From Eumeta japonica (Eukaryota; Arthropoda; Insecta; Lepidoptera; Psychidae): a DNA stretch of 64,000 nucleotides. The stretch is from the NCBI GenBank assembly GCA_005406025.1, contig BGZK01001562.1, positions 62,001 through 126,000 of the forward strand. The letters run 5' to 3'. Both the position numbers and the translations under genes were made by a program. This document shows, piece by piece, positions 34,131 to 45,770 of this stretch. The stretch's first letter is position 1; the number at the start of each line of letters is the position of its first letter. The notes beneath the pieces are model-generated. The model was not told the DNA's origin. It saw only the letters and a list, made by a program, of their open reading frames with translations, and made no database searches.

Positions 34131-36180
34131 ACGTTCGATCAATATGTCCGAACCGATCAAAGTTGCTGGCATAGGCAGAGTTTTCGCCAACTTACTGATA
34201 TGTGGACCTCATTGAAGTCTATTATCTAAAGTAATTCCCAGGAACACGGTAGCATTAACAAACTCCAATTCTTTATTACGTCTGAAATGGTTCCGGATCC
34301 ATGTCTTACATTTGGAAGTAAGAATATAATACATTTCGTTTTCATTTCATTAAGAAGTAGGTTAATTGCAGTAAACCATTTCTCTACCTTTGACATAACA
34401 TTGCTGACATCGTCATAAGTGGGCTGTTATCTTTTAACTTTGAATAACATAGAAGTATTATTTGCAAATAGTAGTATCCCATGAACATCCTTAACAAGAC
34501 TAGGTAAATCATTTGCGTAGACTAAAAAAAGAAAGGGACCAAGAATTGATCCCTGTGGTACACTCATATGGACTATAGATCCCGACGATCTCATGCTATT
34601 GACATCAAGTCTCTGAAACCTGTTGCTCAAATACGTCTTCAGAAGGTTAACTACCCGGCCTATTACTCCATAGTGACGTAGTTTCCCGATCAGAATTTCA
34701 TGATAAACACATTCAAATGCCTTGGAGACATATCTCAAAATACGCTAATTGCATTTTGCGAATCTTCTTAGGCACCAAAAATATGTTGCACAAGCGCAAT
34801 GCCAGCATCGATTATTGAGCGACCCCGAGTAAAACGGAATGTTTATTAGACATTAATTTATTAGTGTATAAAAATGGACTAACAACTGTTTTAAAATTAA
34901 TTTTTCGGATATTTTGCTAAGTGACGGTAGTATAGATATGGGTCTAAAGTTATTGGGACTTGATGCACTACCGCCTTTAAATAATGAAATTACTTTACTT
35001 TCTTTCATCAAATCGGGAAACACGCCTTTATTTAAACACTTATTAAAGATAAACGCCAAATGCGGCGTAATGTAATATACAATGGAATTTACAATCATAA
35101 TGGAAAGACCATGAATGTCAGCAGACCTCTTCATTTCTAAAGATTTAAATGTTTTGATAATCTTTTCAAAACTCACATAGTTCAATTTATATTTTAAATT
35201 AACATTACAGATCGGACTATTTTTATTCAGTAATGATTTTACAATAGCGGGAGATGAGTTAGGAGAAATGATATTTAAAACAGCAATGTCAGCAAAGAAC
35301 ATTTCGAAGGCCTTAGTAACGTCTGTTTTCATTCAAGGTTTTGTCATGTAACTTAAGTTTAAAGTCAATCAGTCAGTTCAAAGTCAAGCCAACTCGGTCC
35401 CTAATGCTTCCTGTTTCGTTCTCTATGACACCCCAAGTCGTTTTTATAACATTACTGCTATTTTTTATTTTATTATTTACGTGATTGGCTTTAGCCGCAA
35501 TGCAAACACGTTTAAAATTTTTTGAACATATTTTTATATATTTAGCAAAGCTCTCACTGTTATTAAAAGTCCTTTCGTCATAAAGCTCATAGTCTCTTTC
35601 GACTTTTATGAATTCCCTTTGTTACCTAATCGCTAAATGATGATGGTCCATTTATTTTAACGTTTTTTGCTTTAAATACATTATTATATTCTGTTTTTAT
35701 CACGTCAAACATTAAATTATACATCTCATTGGAATCATCACAGCATTGAAGTTCCGGAATTCTCTGTATGATATTTTTTCTAAATTGAACTAGACGTTTT
35801 TTGTTCGCCAGTACACAAATTATGTTTCTTTTATTGAGCGATATTGTATAAGACGCAAATTGACCGCTGTGGTCCGATTTTAAATTATGTATTATAGATT
35901 TCTCCTGGAGTTCAATATTTGTATATATGTTGTCGATACAGATTTCACAGTTAGAAGATATTCTCGAAACTAAAAAGATATTAGATAGATTATAGCAACC
36001 AAAAAATTCCAAAATCTCACCGCCGCGATTATTGGCATCCAATAAATTTATATTAAAGTCCCCACTTATTGCTATGTTTTTACTTCGCAATATGAGGAAA
36101 TTACTCCACTTTCTCTCTATCATTGTATCACTTCCTTCTCTAGATTGCCTATTTTGATTCAAGAGGCCAGCAAAGCACGA
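34130..36180 (-). pseudogene. Endonuclease and RT part of Jockey/CR1-like retrotransposon
   Basis: Minus-strand fragments. Frame 36222-35626 carries apurinic-endonuclease motifs (SGDFNINLL; DHSGQ after SDH). Frame 35332-34853 holds the RT fingers (RSADIHGLSIMIV, FNKCLNKGVFPDLMK, SKVISLFKGG, NFRPISILPSLSKI.EKLI). Frame 34738-34427 holds SKAFECVYHEIL, KLRHYGV, FLSNRFQ-like and VPQGSILGPFLFLVYANDLP, then FANN where active elements have FADD, so the catalytic aspartates are lost. A further segment to 34130 reads VEKWF.AINLLLNE and HISKLA. ORF1 and the endonuclease start are missing, and frameshifts occur at about 34750-34850 and 35340-35625. Confidence 0.85.
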
Positions 36181-36260
36181 CTTCTCTAGGGTGACAGTCC
36201 ATGGACGGCGGTGACCGACCACTATCTGGTGGCTCGTATGCTCGTTTGACCTTCAAAAAT
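36150..36260 (+). mobile_element. Bm1-like SINE 3' tail at the retrotransposon 5' junction
   Basis: CCATGGACGGCGGTGACCGACCACTATCTGGTGGCTCGTATGCTCGTTTGACC at about 36192-36253 follows the order of the Bm1-type tail. The same words occur in reverse at 11700-11800. It marks the point where recognisable retrotransposon coding sequence stops. Confidence 0.5.
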
Positions 36261-36464
36261 GCTGCAAAAGAAAATCAAATTAAATATAAATTAAAGATGA
36301 ACGTCGCGAACGCGCCTAATTCATTGAGTAAGAATCGGAAATATGATACAGTTTAAATTTAAAAATCGGTATTCATAATCTGAGATAAGCTGCATTCCTA
36401 TGCAGTATGCAGTGCCTAATAAACCCGGCAATGAACTGTGGCGGTACTAATTACTAGCTATTAG

Positions 36465-36507
36465 AATAGGAATAGTTAGTAAATAGCATGTACTAACTAT
36501 TCCTATT
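36465..36507. repeat. Fold-back hairpin
   Basis: AATAGGAATAGTTAGTA at 36465-36481 pairs perfectly with 36491-36507 over a 9-nt loop. With one mismatch the stem extends 3 bp. Confidence 0.85.
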
Positions 36508-36509
36508 GC

Positions 36510-37835
36510 TAGAACAGCTATCAAATCAATGCCGTCGATTTTAGTATAACCTTGGCAACCGAGTTTTGCTTGGCGTCTTACTAGTTTGCCGTGGGAATGT
36601 GATATCTTTCTATGAGAAAATTGCTTACGTTCATTTCTTACAGTAAATAATTATTAATCAATATAGATATAATAATTATTACTTACGTAGTGCCGTTTGT
36701 AGTTTATATCATTAATTAATGTCATTTGTGATTAAGAAACAATGACACAGCAAAATTGTAATTATCTCAAAATTACACGAAATAGCGCTAACTAAAGCAA
36801 TGTATAGATAAGCTTCAAAAGCAGTACTTTACTAATATCAAACATTACATCGAAATAGCTAGGTTCAATTCCAATATAGCCATGAATGAAATTTTTATTA
36901 TTAAATATACATATATACTTAAACTAAAAAATTGCTCCTTCAAAGTATCGCAATAAAGTGGAATTTATATAAAAAAGACACGACTACGACTTATGTTATA
37001 TTTAACAGTTCAGCTAGTTGGAGCTGTTTCTTCTGTGAAGAAGGAACCCGAAAAAAGAATAGAAGTCGTGTAAACTACACAGAACACTAGAACACGAAGT
37101 CACGACGGCAGCACAACACATTAGGTTCGTATCAATAAAGCACACTTAAGTGCGCGTTCCATCTTGAGAGTAGAAAAAGCGAAACAGTCATAATGCTTCA
37201 CTGTAGGAAATAATATGTCTCGGTCCCACGTCACTTCCTGAGATGGCGCACGGTTTGAGTGAGGTTTTTTGAATAAGGGCACGAGAAACGGATCCGAAAC
37301 TCGAACGACGTCATATTACATCACGAGGACAATTTGTCAAACGGCACAAAAGATGTCGTCGAACATTACGACTTTCGACCTAGAAATCGACGAGATGTTT
37401 AAACATTCTAGATATGCGATTGATATATTTTGCAATAATTTTTAATTTTAAACGTCTATTTGTACAATTTATCTATTTGAATTCCTCGTAGCAACAAATG
37501 TAATGTAGATAATTTTTTTGTTTGTTAACCCAGTGATGGGCAGCGTTCAACTCTCGATCATAAAGTTGTGGATGTCGCGGAGTTGTAAATAATTATTCTA
37601 AATTTATAGATGAACATTACTCAGGTTGTATGTGAAACCCGTATACAATTAAGACTCGACAGGCTTGCATTCTGTCATTCTGGATTGACAATACAAAATA
37701 TTGTTGTGTATTCTGACTACCCCCATCGTATTAAAAACGATTCCGCGAATTCAAAAACGTATATATACGTACATTCTTGTTTGATGGAAACACCTTTCGC
37801 TTTTATTAAAGATTTTAAATTGCTCTCGACACAGA
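36510..37835. other. AT-rich stretch without recognised features
   Basis: No gene or named repeat was recognised. Confidence 0.45.
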
Positions 37836-37839
37836 TTGT

Positions 37840-37980
37840 ATGCGATCGCGGAACCCTCATTATCACTACAGCTACCTGCCAGCGGGACTCTAGAATCAAC
37901 CCCCGAACGAATAGGAAACCGCGCCGCGACGGAAATCGGGTATCGATGGCACCTGGCGGACACGCACCGCGGTTGGTTTT
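37840..37980. other. GC-rich block ending in T-tract
   Basis: CpG-rich (GGAAACCGCGCCGCGACGGAAATCGGG, GGACACGCACCGCGG), followed by a run of 11 T at about 37979-37989. Frames occur on both strands. The function is unknown. Confidence 0.25.
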
Positions 37981-38329
37981 TTTTTTTTGAAACAAAAAGG
38001 TTTCAACCGCAAGCAGAAGCAAAAAGTAATCTATTTTTAACTGATTTTGCTTAACCGTTTTGAAAATATAAAAAAAAAACAGACGAATGGAAAGACTGTA
38101 ATTTTGTACACGTATCGATTTTCATTTTGTGATGTGAATCAAATGAATCAAAATAATATCATATTTATTTATAGATATTATGTAATAATTAAAATCTATT
38201 TATCAATAATTATAAAAGACTACGTAACTAGAACTAGAAAACGTAAAAATGAAAATTTAAAAATCATTAATTTCAATTTATTTTATCGGCTATGCTTATT
38301 ATTTGTTTTGTTTTGGTTAGGAACGGCGG

Positions 38330-38455
38330 TGGAGGATCTGTTAAGGATTGAGAGGGAAGGGACGATTACATTATAGAGTGAGAAGGAGGGGACGAGTACA
38401 TTATAGAGTGAGAGGGTGAGGTAGAGCGAAAGCGAAAGTAAGGGAGAGTGTCAGC
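38330..38455 (+). repeat. Purine-rich tandem repeat, period 30 bp
   Basis: GACGATTACATTATAGAGTGAGA at 38361 recurs as GACGAGTACATTATAGAGTGAGA at 38391, followed by further GAGAGGGTGAGG and GCGAAAGCGAAAG purine runs. Confidence 0.75.
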
Positions 38456-38648
38456 GATCAGACTATATGATTAATAATATTGGTCCAATAATAAGAAAGT
38501 CATAGTAAATTGAAACGAATTATTGGGTTTTTACACTGCGTCTTTTTCAGTATTATATCCTATTATTAAAATATTACAAATGTTATACTTTATGTCGATG
38601 TTTGGTTGTTTGTGACTCGATCTCCAATAAATGGCTGGACGTATTTAG

Positions 38649-38722
38649 ATGAAATTTAGCACACAAATAGAATAATTTCTGGAGTAATATAGAAATTATT
38701 CTATTTGTGTGCTAAATTTCAT
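38649..38722. repeat. Perfect 32-bp fold-back hairpin
   Basis: Arms 38649-38680 and 38691-38722 are perfect complements over a 10-nt loop. The left arm (GATGAAATTTAGCACACAAA) with the preceding TGGCTGGACG resembles part of a known lepidopteran dispersed repeat (recalled). Confidence 0.92.
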
Positions 38723-39850
38723 AACATATCATGAATGCATTACACATTTCTCATAAATATCATAAATGCATGATATTTTATACCTCCTACAAATATATAT
38801 GCAATAAAACAGCCAGAGTTAACAAGAATACTATATTATTTAAAACCATATGCAAGTAAATACTGCAAACCTACATAAGTTAAGGAATCTATTTATGGAA
38901 TGAATGGAAGCGCTGAAGGGTGAAAGTGCCATAAATATACCAAACCGCTGACATACAGACGTAGGGCCAAATTTTAAACGGCCAAATTGGGACAAGGTTA
39001 CATAAAACGTTGACGATTGGGGTATAAATATGAAGGTATGACTAGAAAAAAAAATAAAAATAATAAAAATTGTAAATAAACGACACCGAATTGAACAATC
39101 ATTCACAATAAAAAATTACCTGCTGTAATTTTAAAGGTAATAAAAAAATACCAAATTAATACATTTCCTCATGAGTTATTGTTTTTTTTAAACTTCATAC
39201 AACGTACGTCTTGAATGACGGGAAAATTTTCTAAATTACCGCTATATTTTTTTTCCTTTTCTATTACACCAAACAATTTTTTGAAGCTGACTAAAATTAA
39301 TTTTCATTAAATTGTCTGTACAGTGGTATGCTAATTTTTCCATTTTCGCGTACTAACGAGAATACAGCTACATAAATATTTGCTGACAAGAGGCAATAAA
39401 TATTTTTCTATGGTAAAGCAGTCTCAAATGCATTATGAATCGTGCAATATAAATTATGAGAGGAATCCTTTATAAATAAATCAGTTACATAAAAAAAGTG
39501 ATTTTTTAATGGCTTTTGATTAAAACTCAAGCCTTTAAAATATTGCGATATTAAAACTTTATATCTCATAACATCTATGCATACCTATAGAATCACGAGC
39601 AGAAGTATGTCTGAACAAAAAAAGGGATGTTTGTCTCCATCGATATTTTTGAACTGGGAGCTCCAATCAAACCTTCGATTCCCTATAACTCCGAACCGAA
39701 TTGAAACAGCTCGATATTTTTTTTACTGAGATTTAACTTTTAAGAGCGCTTTCCACTTTGCTAATATCATTGATACACTTTTTGTCCTTTTCACAATTTT
39801 AACCTGCTTTGATTTTTGAAAATATAGAAAATAAAATCTTACAAAGCGAC
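38723..39850. other. AT-rich stretch without recognised features
   Basis: No gene or named repeat was recognised. Confidence 0.45.
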
Positions 39851-39879
39851 TACGTACATTTACAATCCAACATTATTGG

Positions 39880-40085
39880 GTAACTTTTCGACCGCTCTGT
39901 TTTACCACGCACGAACTGGCTCCAGAATTGCCCCGATTGGATAAGCCTTCGCGTCGACCGCCGAGATTGAACCTTCGCTGGCCAGCTCCCAGTGGCTACG
40001 GTCGGACGGCCGCCGACCACATGGAGTGTGACGCCCGGAGCATAGGGACGGGTCCACGGCCTCGTGTACTTGTAATATTTAATAC
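39880..40085. other. GC-rich block, possibly a dispersed repeat
   Basis: A sharp GC-rich segment (CGCGTCGACCGCCGAGATTG, GGTCGGACGGCCGCCGACCAC, GGGTCCACGGCCTCGTG) passing into AATATTTAATACCTTTAATATTTAA. The minus-strand frame at 39850-40116 has no domain I recognise. The sharp edges suggest a repeat fragment. Confidence 0.3.
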
Positions 40086-40099
40086 CTTTAATATTTAAC

Positions 40100-41025
40100 T
40101 TGCTATCGGTTTCCAATAAGTACCGATTTACAGCTCGAGGGCTGAATGAGATAGTAATTTTCCGCCCTTTTCGAGTGTCGAATTTAAATTGCCAGGTTAT
40201 AAAGGATTCGACAAATGCATTGTTTTATTAATGTTTATGAAAATTTACAGATTTTAGTAATAGTTAACGCTTCCCGACAGGAGATTTTGTTATAGACTAT
40301 CTTCAATCAACTAGGTTCTGTTCACAAGTCGTAAGTCCGAACGGTAGTCGAACAATACGCTGCGCAATTGCAATATGTAATTTTTATACTTTATAATGGA
40401 TTTCATTTAGATCTTTTTACCAGCGTATTTGCATTCAGGTTTCCTATACAAGTTGAAGAAGTTGAAGATTCAGGTGGCAGAATGGTTCCGTATTATTTAT
40501 TTTCACAAAAATTCCTGCGCCCCGAATAGCTCCAGTTAAATGATGTATCATCTATTCTATCGCCAAGTAATCACTGGGGTTGGTTAAAGGTTCGCCGTAT
40601 GCACTCTATTCACAAATTTATAAATTCGTGAATAAAATCCCCCATGTGACCTTCGCTCGTCTATTCAACTGTCCATCTTCCAATGATATTCTACCGAATT
40701 GTGTGTATAATTTTTTTATGGTCGTTCTCTCGATTCAAATATTAAAATACTATTTTTTCGTAAATTTTAAATACGACGTTTTTATGTTAAGGTTTAAAGC
40801 TAACTTTTTAAAAAATTTTAAGATAGACATTTTACTATAAGATAGACAAAGATAGACAAAATATAAACATTTTACATATCCTATTACTAAATTGCAATAA
40901 AGTAGATAGGTTTTTTTTTTGGTATTTTATTCCAATCTTACCTTTTTTTTTTTTATAAAAGCGGAACAATTTTTTTATTTGTTTATAAAGTCATATAGTT
41001 TATATTATATTGTGCCAGAAGATAG
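40100..41025. other. AT-rich stretch without recognised features
   Basis: No gene or named repeat was recognised. Confidence 0.45.
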
Positions 41026-41029
41026 CTAT

Positions 41030-41255
41030 AGTTGTTAGTTTTTAGGGTTCCGTACCCAAAGGATATCAAAGGACCTTATTACCATATCTCCACTGTCTAT
41101 CGTCCGTCTGTTATGGGGTACATCTTTTGAACCGTAACAGGAAGACTTTTGCAATCGTCACAGAATGTGTATTACTATGGCCGGTATAACAGCTGGTAAT
41201 AGAAACCCTTCATATTCGAACTCCGATTCGCACTTGGCCGATTTTTTTATTTAAT
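41030..41255 (+). repeat. GGGTTCCGTACCC dispersed repeat, internally deleted
   Basis: It starts TTTTTAGGGTTCCGTACCCAAAGG, continues through GTCTATCGTCCGTCTGTTATGGGG and GAACCGTAACAGGAAGAC, and ends GAACTCCGATTCGCACTTGGCCGATTTTTT. This start and end match a very widespread lepidopteran repeat (recalled). The copy is far shorter than a full one. Confidence 0.7.
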
Positions 41256-41534
41256 CTATACGTGGTATACTACCCATGATTTCGGACAAAACGGCCGGCA
41301 TAACAGTGCCGAATGCGGCTCAGCCTGGCAACACTATACAAATAACCTGCCACAATCTTTCGTCCTTCCTTTAGAATATGTTTATATTTTCCGTTACGTA
41401 TAATTACTGTATTCGTATTCTAATGTTTAATTAATTATTATCCGCCCGCTTGGAACAGGAATGAGGATATACTCCTGTCTCCATCCTCAGTTTTATATGC
41501 GGCATAGGATATCGATATTCATGTTCCGTGAGTA

Positions 41535-41815
41535 CGGTCGTGGTCCAGTGGTCAAAGCGTCGCCTTCGAAGTTGGAGGAGCCGGGTTTGCAGCGATGAGT
41601 TGTTAACTCGAGACAAATCAAACCGCTCGCTCCTTGCCTCGTGAAGCTGTTGGGCACAGACGTTGTCGACGCATCGTCATCGAATGTGCTTGGCAGCCGT
41701 CCATCCGTACTGGGCCTAGCTGAAGGTCTTAACGTGGAACCTTGTCATAAATTACAAGAGGGTATAACTTAGCATTGGGGGCCTGTGAAAATGTGATACA
41801 ACGACAGGTTTAATA
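41535..41815 (+). mobile_element. tRNA-derived SINE-like element
   Basis: The head GTCGTGGTCCAGTGGTCAAAGCGTCGCCTTCGAAGTTGGAGGAGCCGGGTTTGC has A- and B-box-like parts; the B-box is degraded (GGGTTTGC for GGGTTCGA). The body runs through TGCCTCGTGAAGCTGTTGGGC and CCGTACTGGGCC to a TTTAATAAAAATAA end. Confidence 0.5.
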
Positions 41816-41861
41816 AAAATAATTTCCCCTAGCATTTCTAATGTTTGATATTTTATATTGT

Positions 41862-42065
41862 GACTAGCTTTTGCCCGCAACTCCACTCGCTTAAGACATA
41901 AAATGAATTTCTTTATCTTATAAGTTCTTTTTAGATAGGATTTGCATAAGATCCGTTCCCAGTGAGCATCTACATCTCAAAAAGAGTAACTATGTCAAAG
42001 TTTAAGTCAATCGGACTTGTATTTTCGGAGATCTCGTGATGAGTCAGTCAGTCAGTCGGTGGCAT
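41862..42065 (+). repeat. TAGCTTTTGCCCGC dispersed repeat
   Basis: GACTAGCTTTTGCCCGCAACTCCACTCGC at the start, AAGTTTAAGTCAATCGGACTTGTATTTTCGGAGATC in the middle and GAGTCAGTCAGTCAGTCGGTGGCATTTCGC at the end, which is the usual layout of this family. Confidence 0.65.
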
Positions 42066-42439
42066 TTCGCTTATGTATGTGTAAATCTGCTGTTGATCTA
42101 CAAGCGAACCGAAGTTGTAGCCGAAATGGTAGCCGTGACCATTCACGGCACGGTAAAACCATTTTTTTCCGTTCACTCAACCTGTTTCATTGGTTTATTA
42201 CGTAGACCGTTTTTTATTTCTGATACGTCACGTCAAGGACTTAAATTTAAAACACGTAACTCTAACAAAATACCCCTATACATTCACCCGTTACGTGACA
42301 GGGGTAGAAAATGTAACTACGCATTTGTATAAACAATTTAGTTTGTTTGAAAAAGAGAAGCATTTTCATACCGGTTCTAATGTCATCTCCGAAACGCAGG
42401 GTGAGTGGTTTGATTTGAGATGAAAACTTGTAGGAACTT

Positions 42440-42515
42440 AACCCGACGTTAGACTTCGAACCCGGGGCCCTTCTGATTCGAAAGCAAACGCAGACCTTTA
42501 GGCCGCCGCCGCAAG
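42440..42515 (-). mobile_element. tRNA-like SINE head fragment
   Basis: On the minus strand GCGGCCTAAAGGTCTGCGTTTGCTTTCGAATCAGAAGGGCCCCGGGTTCGAAGTC has a B-box-like GGGTTCGAA about 45 bp after an A-box-like start. No full cloverleaf can be formed. Confidence 0.35.
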
Positions 42516-42720
42516 ACCGAACGGTTCTTCACCTATATACTTTCCAAACTTACTGCAATTCAACGTTTTTTAACCTGATAACTCATTGTCGCGTTCCGCC
42601 TGAGCCGAGCGTGCGAGCGAGAGCGCGGAACAATAGAGAGGCACGATCGGCCTAGGTGTTCGGCTTGTGACGCATCTATCTCTCTTCCACTCTATCGGTC
42701 GATGGGCTGGAAGAGATTTA

Positions 42721-42830
42721 TCTAGTAATGATAATTGTATCATGATACAAGATCTTATCTATATTATAAAAGAGATACAAAATAATTATCATTATTTTGT
42801 ATCACTCATGATACAATTATCATTACTAGA
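42721..42830. repeat. Nested palindrome of 110 bp, MITE- or foldback-like
   Basis: The outer arms 42721-42745 and 42806-42830 are perfect 25-bp complements. Inside, 42774-42786 and 42791-42803 form a perfect 13-bp hairpin with a TATC loop. An asymmetric 28-bp segment lies between the left outer arm and the inner hairpin. No clear target duplication was found. Confidence 0.85.
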
Positions 42831-42959
42831 TGACACAAAATAATGATAATTCAGTGATAATAATCCAATTCAATTCATGAAATTATGCAATTTTTCATCA
42901 ATATTTTTTATGACGTTATCACGTAAAATTATCGTCCGTAAACCGACTTTACACACGAC

Positions 42960-43135
42960 CAATTTTTTTTTTCTAATTCAAATATATATCTGCGTTTCTT
43001 AGGTTATGAATGACACAGGAAATATGTCACAATATTTTAAGAATTTGCTTCTTGCTACCTTACTTCTTACCGTCCGTTTGAAAGACATTCTTCTGTCTCG
43101 TAGTCGTACCAGTACTCTTAATTAAAGTTGGTTAA
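42960..43135 (-). mobile_element. 3' tail of Jockey/CR1-like retrotransposon
   Basis: Same ordered words as 20470 and 32520: TTCAAATATATATCTGCG..TTAGG, GACACAGGAAATATGTCAC, CTTACCGTCCGTTTGAAAGACATTCTTCTG. No coding part is attached. Confidence 0.5.
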
Positions 43136-43254
43136 AGCAGTAGCCATAGATGTTATACACGATACGACTGCCAAGTTAGATTTTCAAGCAGATACAACAT
43201 TAAAATATGATAGAGCGGATGTAATGTAATGAGCCTTGTTCTGATCTTAGTAGG

Positions 43255-43420
43255 TCATTACGGTAGTAGCTTATACGTAAGTAGTACGTAGGTAATACGT
43301 ATGTAGTAGCTAATTACTTAAAGATTTGTAAGATTTTTGCTGTAGTAGCTAAAATGTAATAGCTTATGAATAGTAGTCGATTACTATAATTGTAAAAGCT
43401 AATACTCGTGTACGATAGTA
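43255..43420 (+). repeat. Degenerate GTAGTAGCTTA-type simple repeat
   Basis: GTAGTAGCTTA, GTAAGTAGTACGTAGGTAATACGTATGTAGTAGCTAATTAC, GTAGTAGCTAAAATGTAATAGCTTA and similar words recur over about 160 bp. Confidence 0.5.
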
Positions 43421-43549
43421 TCTAAAAGGTTGTCCGATCTCATCAGGTTAAAACTTTATTTGCCACGTTTTTAGGGTTTCAAAATTTACATCGGTCGTAT
43501 ATCTACGTAATTTAATATTATAATTTAATATTTAAAGTGAATTTATAAT

Positions 43550-43835
43550 CGGTGTCAGGTTTTGGACACTCCATTACGAGGTGAACGCCGCAGCATCAGT
43601 TCCCAGGGTAGGGCCTGGCCTAGCCGGGCTAGCCCGTCGATACCGCTTGGATTAACTTTCCGAGGCACAGCGCAAATGGTACCGTACAAGTTAGAAGTTC
43701 CATTATGGTACAGTCGAACCTCTTTGTTTCGGACCTCGATAAGTCGAAAACGTTTAAAACTCGAACAAAAGTTCCCTTGTTCGAGCAAAAAAACCTCCGT
43801 TAGTCGCAATCTCAACCCTCAATTAGTCGAAATAA
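43550..43835. mobile_element. Dispersed repeat with a pogo/Tigger-like terminus
   Basis: 43711-43835 reads ACAGTCGAACCTCTTTGTTTCGGACCTCGATAAGTCGAAAACG and repeats the TCGAA word many times. This resembles a pogo/Tigger terminus (CAGTTGAACCTCG..TCGAA type). No partner inverted repeat or transposase was found. The preceding GC-richer segment (43555-43700) may be a separate repeat. Frames on both strands are products of these words. Confidence 0.4.
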
Positions 43836-43839
43836 TCAG

Positions 43840-45100
43840 TGAGTGCCTAGAAGCTATTTTGGTACATATTTTCTCTTTATAAATCGAAAAAAAAAAATAA
43901 TTAGTCCTCTGTGTCTCGAACTTAGCATCGTTTTATTTTATAACCTTTACCATTCAATTATTTGAAACTTATTATGTCTGTAATTCAAGGAAAAATAAGT
44001 TACCGATTTTAAGAATTAACGAACGATGTACGATATCGCTCGTTTGAAAAGAATTTTATAGTATGCATTAATAGAATTACAAATTCTAAAAAATTATAAA
44101 GGTCTTTATGAAAGACGTTAACACGGTGCTTATTTGCTCGGTGTCAGGTGTTTCATTTTGGGTACTTATTATGTGTGTAGTAAGTAAAAGCTTAATCTAA
44201 TTCGGTAAACTGTTGCTGTTAGTAACTAAGATGTACCAGATAAAAAGTTAATGTATAGCACACGATGTAGACCCTGCGTCTGTAAAAGCGAGAGGTTTTT
44301 TTTTCACGGTTGCCGAATTGACAGATCGAAGCCGGTCGCGCCATCTGCTTCCAGCGGAAACGGTGACTTTTTGCGGCGCACCGCAACCGGCAACACTGAT
44401 TTCCGCCGCAAACGGGTCAATATGTCAGTCGTGAAATAACCATCGAAAGCGGCTAATTCCCGTATTCCAACTGGAATACACATCATACAGACGGACATAC
44501 ATGCAGTGTCTTTGACGTTTTCTGTAGTTATAAACTTTCGTTTGTTTATATACCTATTATTTACGTAAGAACATAGTTTTCTGAGTTGCGTTTGTATTTC
44601 ATTTCTTTCATCTATTACCATCATATTATGTGTTTTTAAACCCCAATAATACAGCAGTGCACATAGTTGTACCTATACAGCTGTAAGAATTTCAAAATCG
44701 CAAACTCACTTAAAACAATCTCAAACCGTATGGCTAGTTAGATAACAACATTTATCCGATGAAAATTCGACAAACTTGTAACGTCCCGAGAAATATTTGG
44801 TAATGAAACAGCCACGCCTTGAAAAACGTACATAACGGGCACGCGTTTTCATAAATAAGCTTAGAAAAATAAACGAAAAATTCGCAAAATTCTGTAAACA
44901 ACTAACAATGTGACAAATCGACTGACTCGTTGAATAATTACTTACGTTATTATGTACGACGCATGTACTTCATAGATCATGGTTCAAAACACGAAATTTA
45001 CAAAAGTAACTTCACCTGTAATGTAGGAAACAATGAGTTAACATGGTTTTTTTTTTTATTCTTGCAGTACAACGAAAACGTGATTTGTCTCTGCTTTGAA
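43840..45100. other. Gene-poor stretch, mixed composition at 44240-44460
   Basis: The GC-richer part at about 44310-44420 gives opposed frames on both strands but no domain. Nothing else was recognised. Confidence 0.4.
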
Positions 45101-45104
45101 CGAG

Positions 45105-45770
45105 AATGAAGTTTAGATATTTAATACCCAAGATAAATAAATATTTACTAATTTCAATGTCGTTCTGATCGACACACGTCTCGGGATCGAAACGAAAATT
45201 GGGATTGCAATCGGTATCGACATAAATCGCCAAATACAAGGCCGAACAGGAATTTATATGAGAAATAAATAAAATAAATAGATGAAGTTCCGAGCAGGAG
45301 ATACGCCTCTACTCGCACCCTATAAATGCCGATTTGAAATGATTAATTTATAATTCCATATCGTCCAATATCATGAAATATAATATTATAATTATTCCTT
45401 AACAGTCGACATACTTTTACTATTTTAATTAATTTAGAAATCATCCTAATCGACATTGTAATACTGTCATCGACTGCTAGATATATATCGATTCGATCAT
45501 CGTGTCTGTATACATTCATTTCAATCTTTATTACCCACATCGACCTCGTTTACGCTTCGATACGAACCTCGATCCCGCTCATACTTCCACTTCTCCATGT
45601 TGCATTCGTTCCCTCACTCCTCACCTCCACAAATTACCACATCTCATCCCGCTTCCGCGATGATCACAAAGTAATTCTGACCCCGACCCAAAATTTGGAT
45701 CCTGACTGCAATATCCACCGGTATCGATAGATATTGTCACGATTGCAATAGTAAAGAACTTCAGAATTAG
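45105..45770. repeat. GAATCGG-type degenerate arrays in both orientations
   Basis: 45175-45230 reads in the plus sense (CTCGGGATCGAAACGAAAATTGGGATTGC). 45540-45760 is pyrimidine-rich on the plus strand (CTCGATCCCGCTCATACTTCC, GACCCCGACCC), so the array runs on the minus strand. No cap motif was recognised. Confidence 0.35.

Noticed and set aside
41535..42515. Functional tRNA genes at the A/B-box-like sites
   Set aside because: B-boxes are degraded and acceptor stems do not pair; better explained as tRNA-derived SINE heads.
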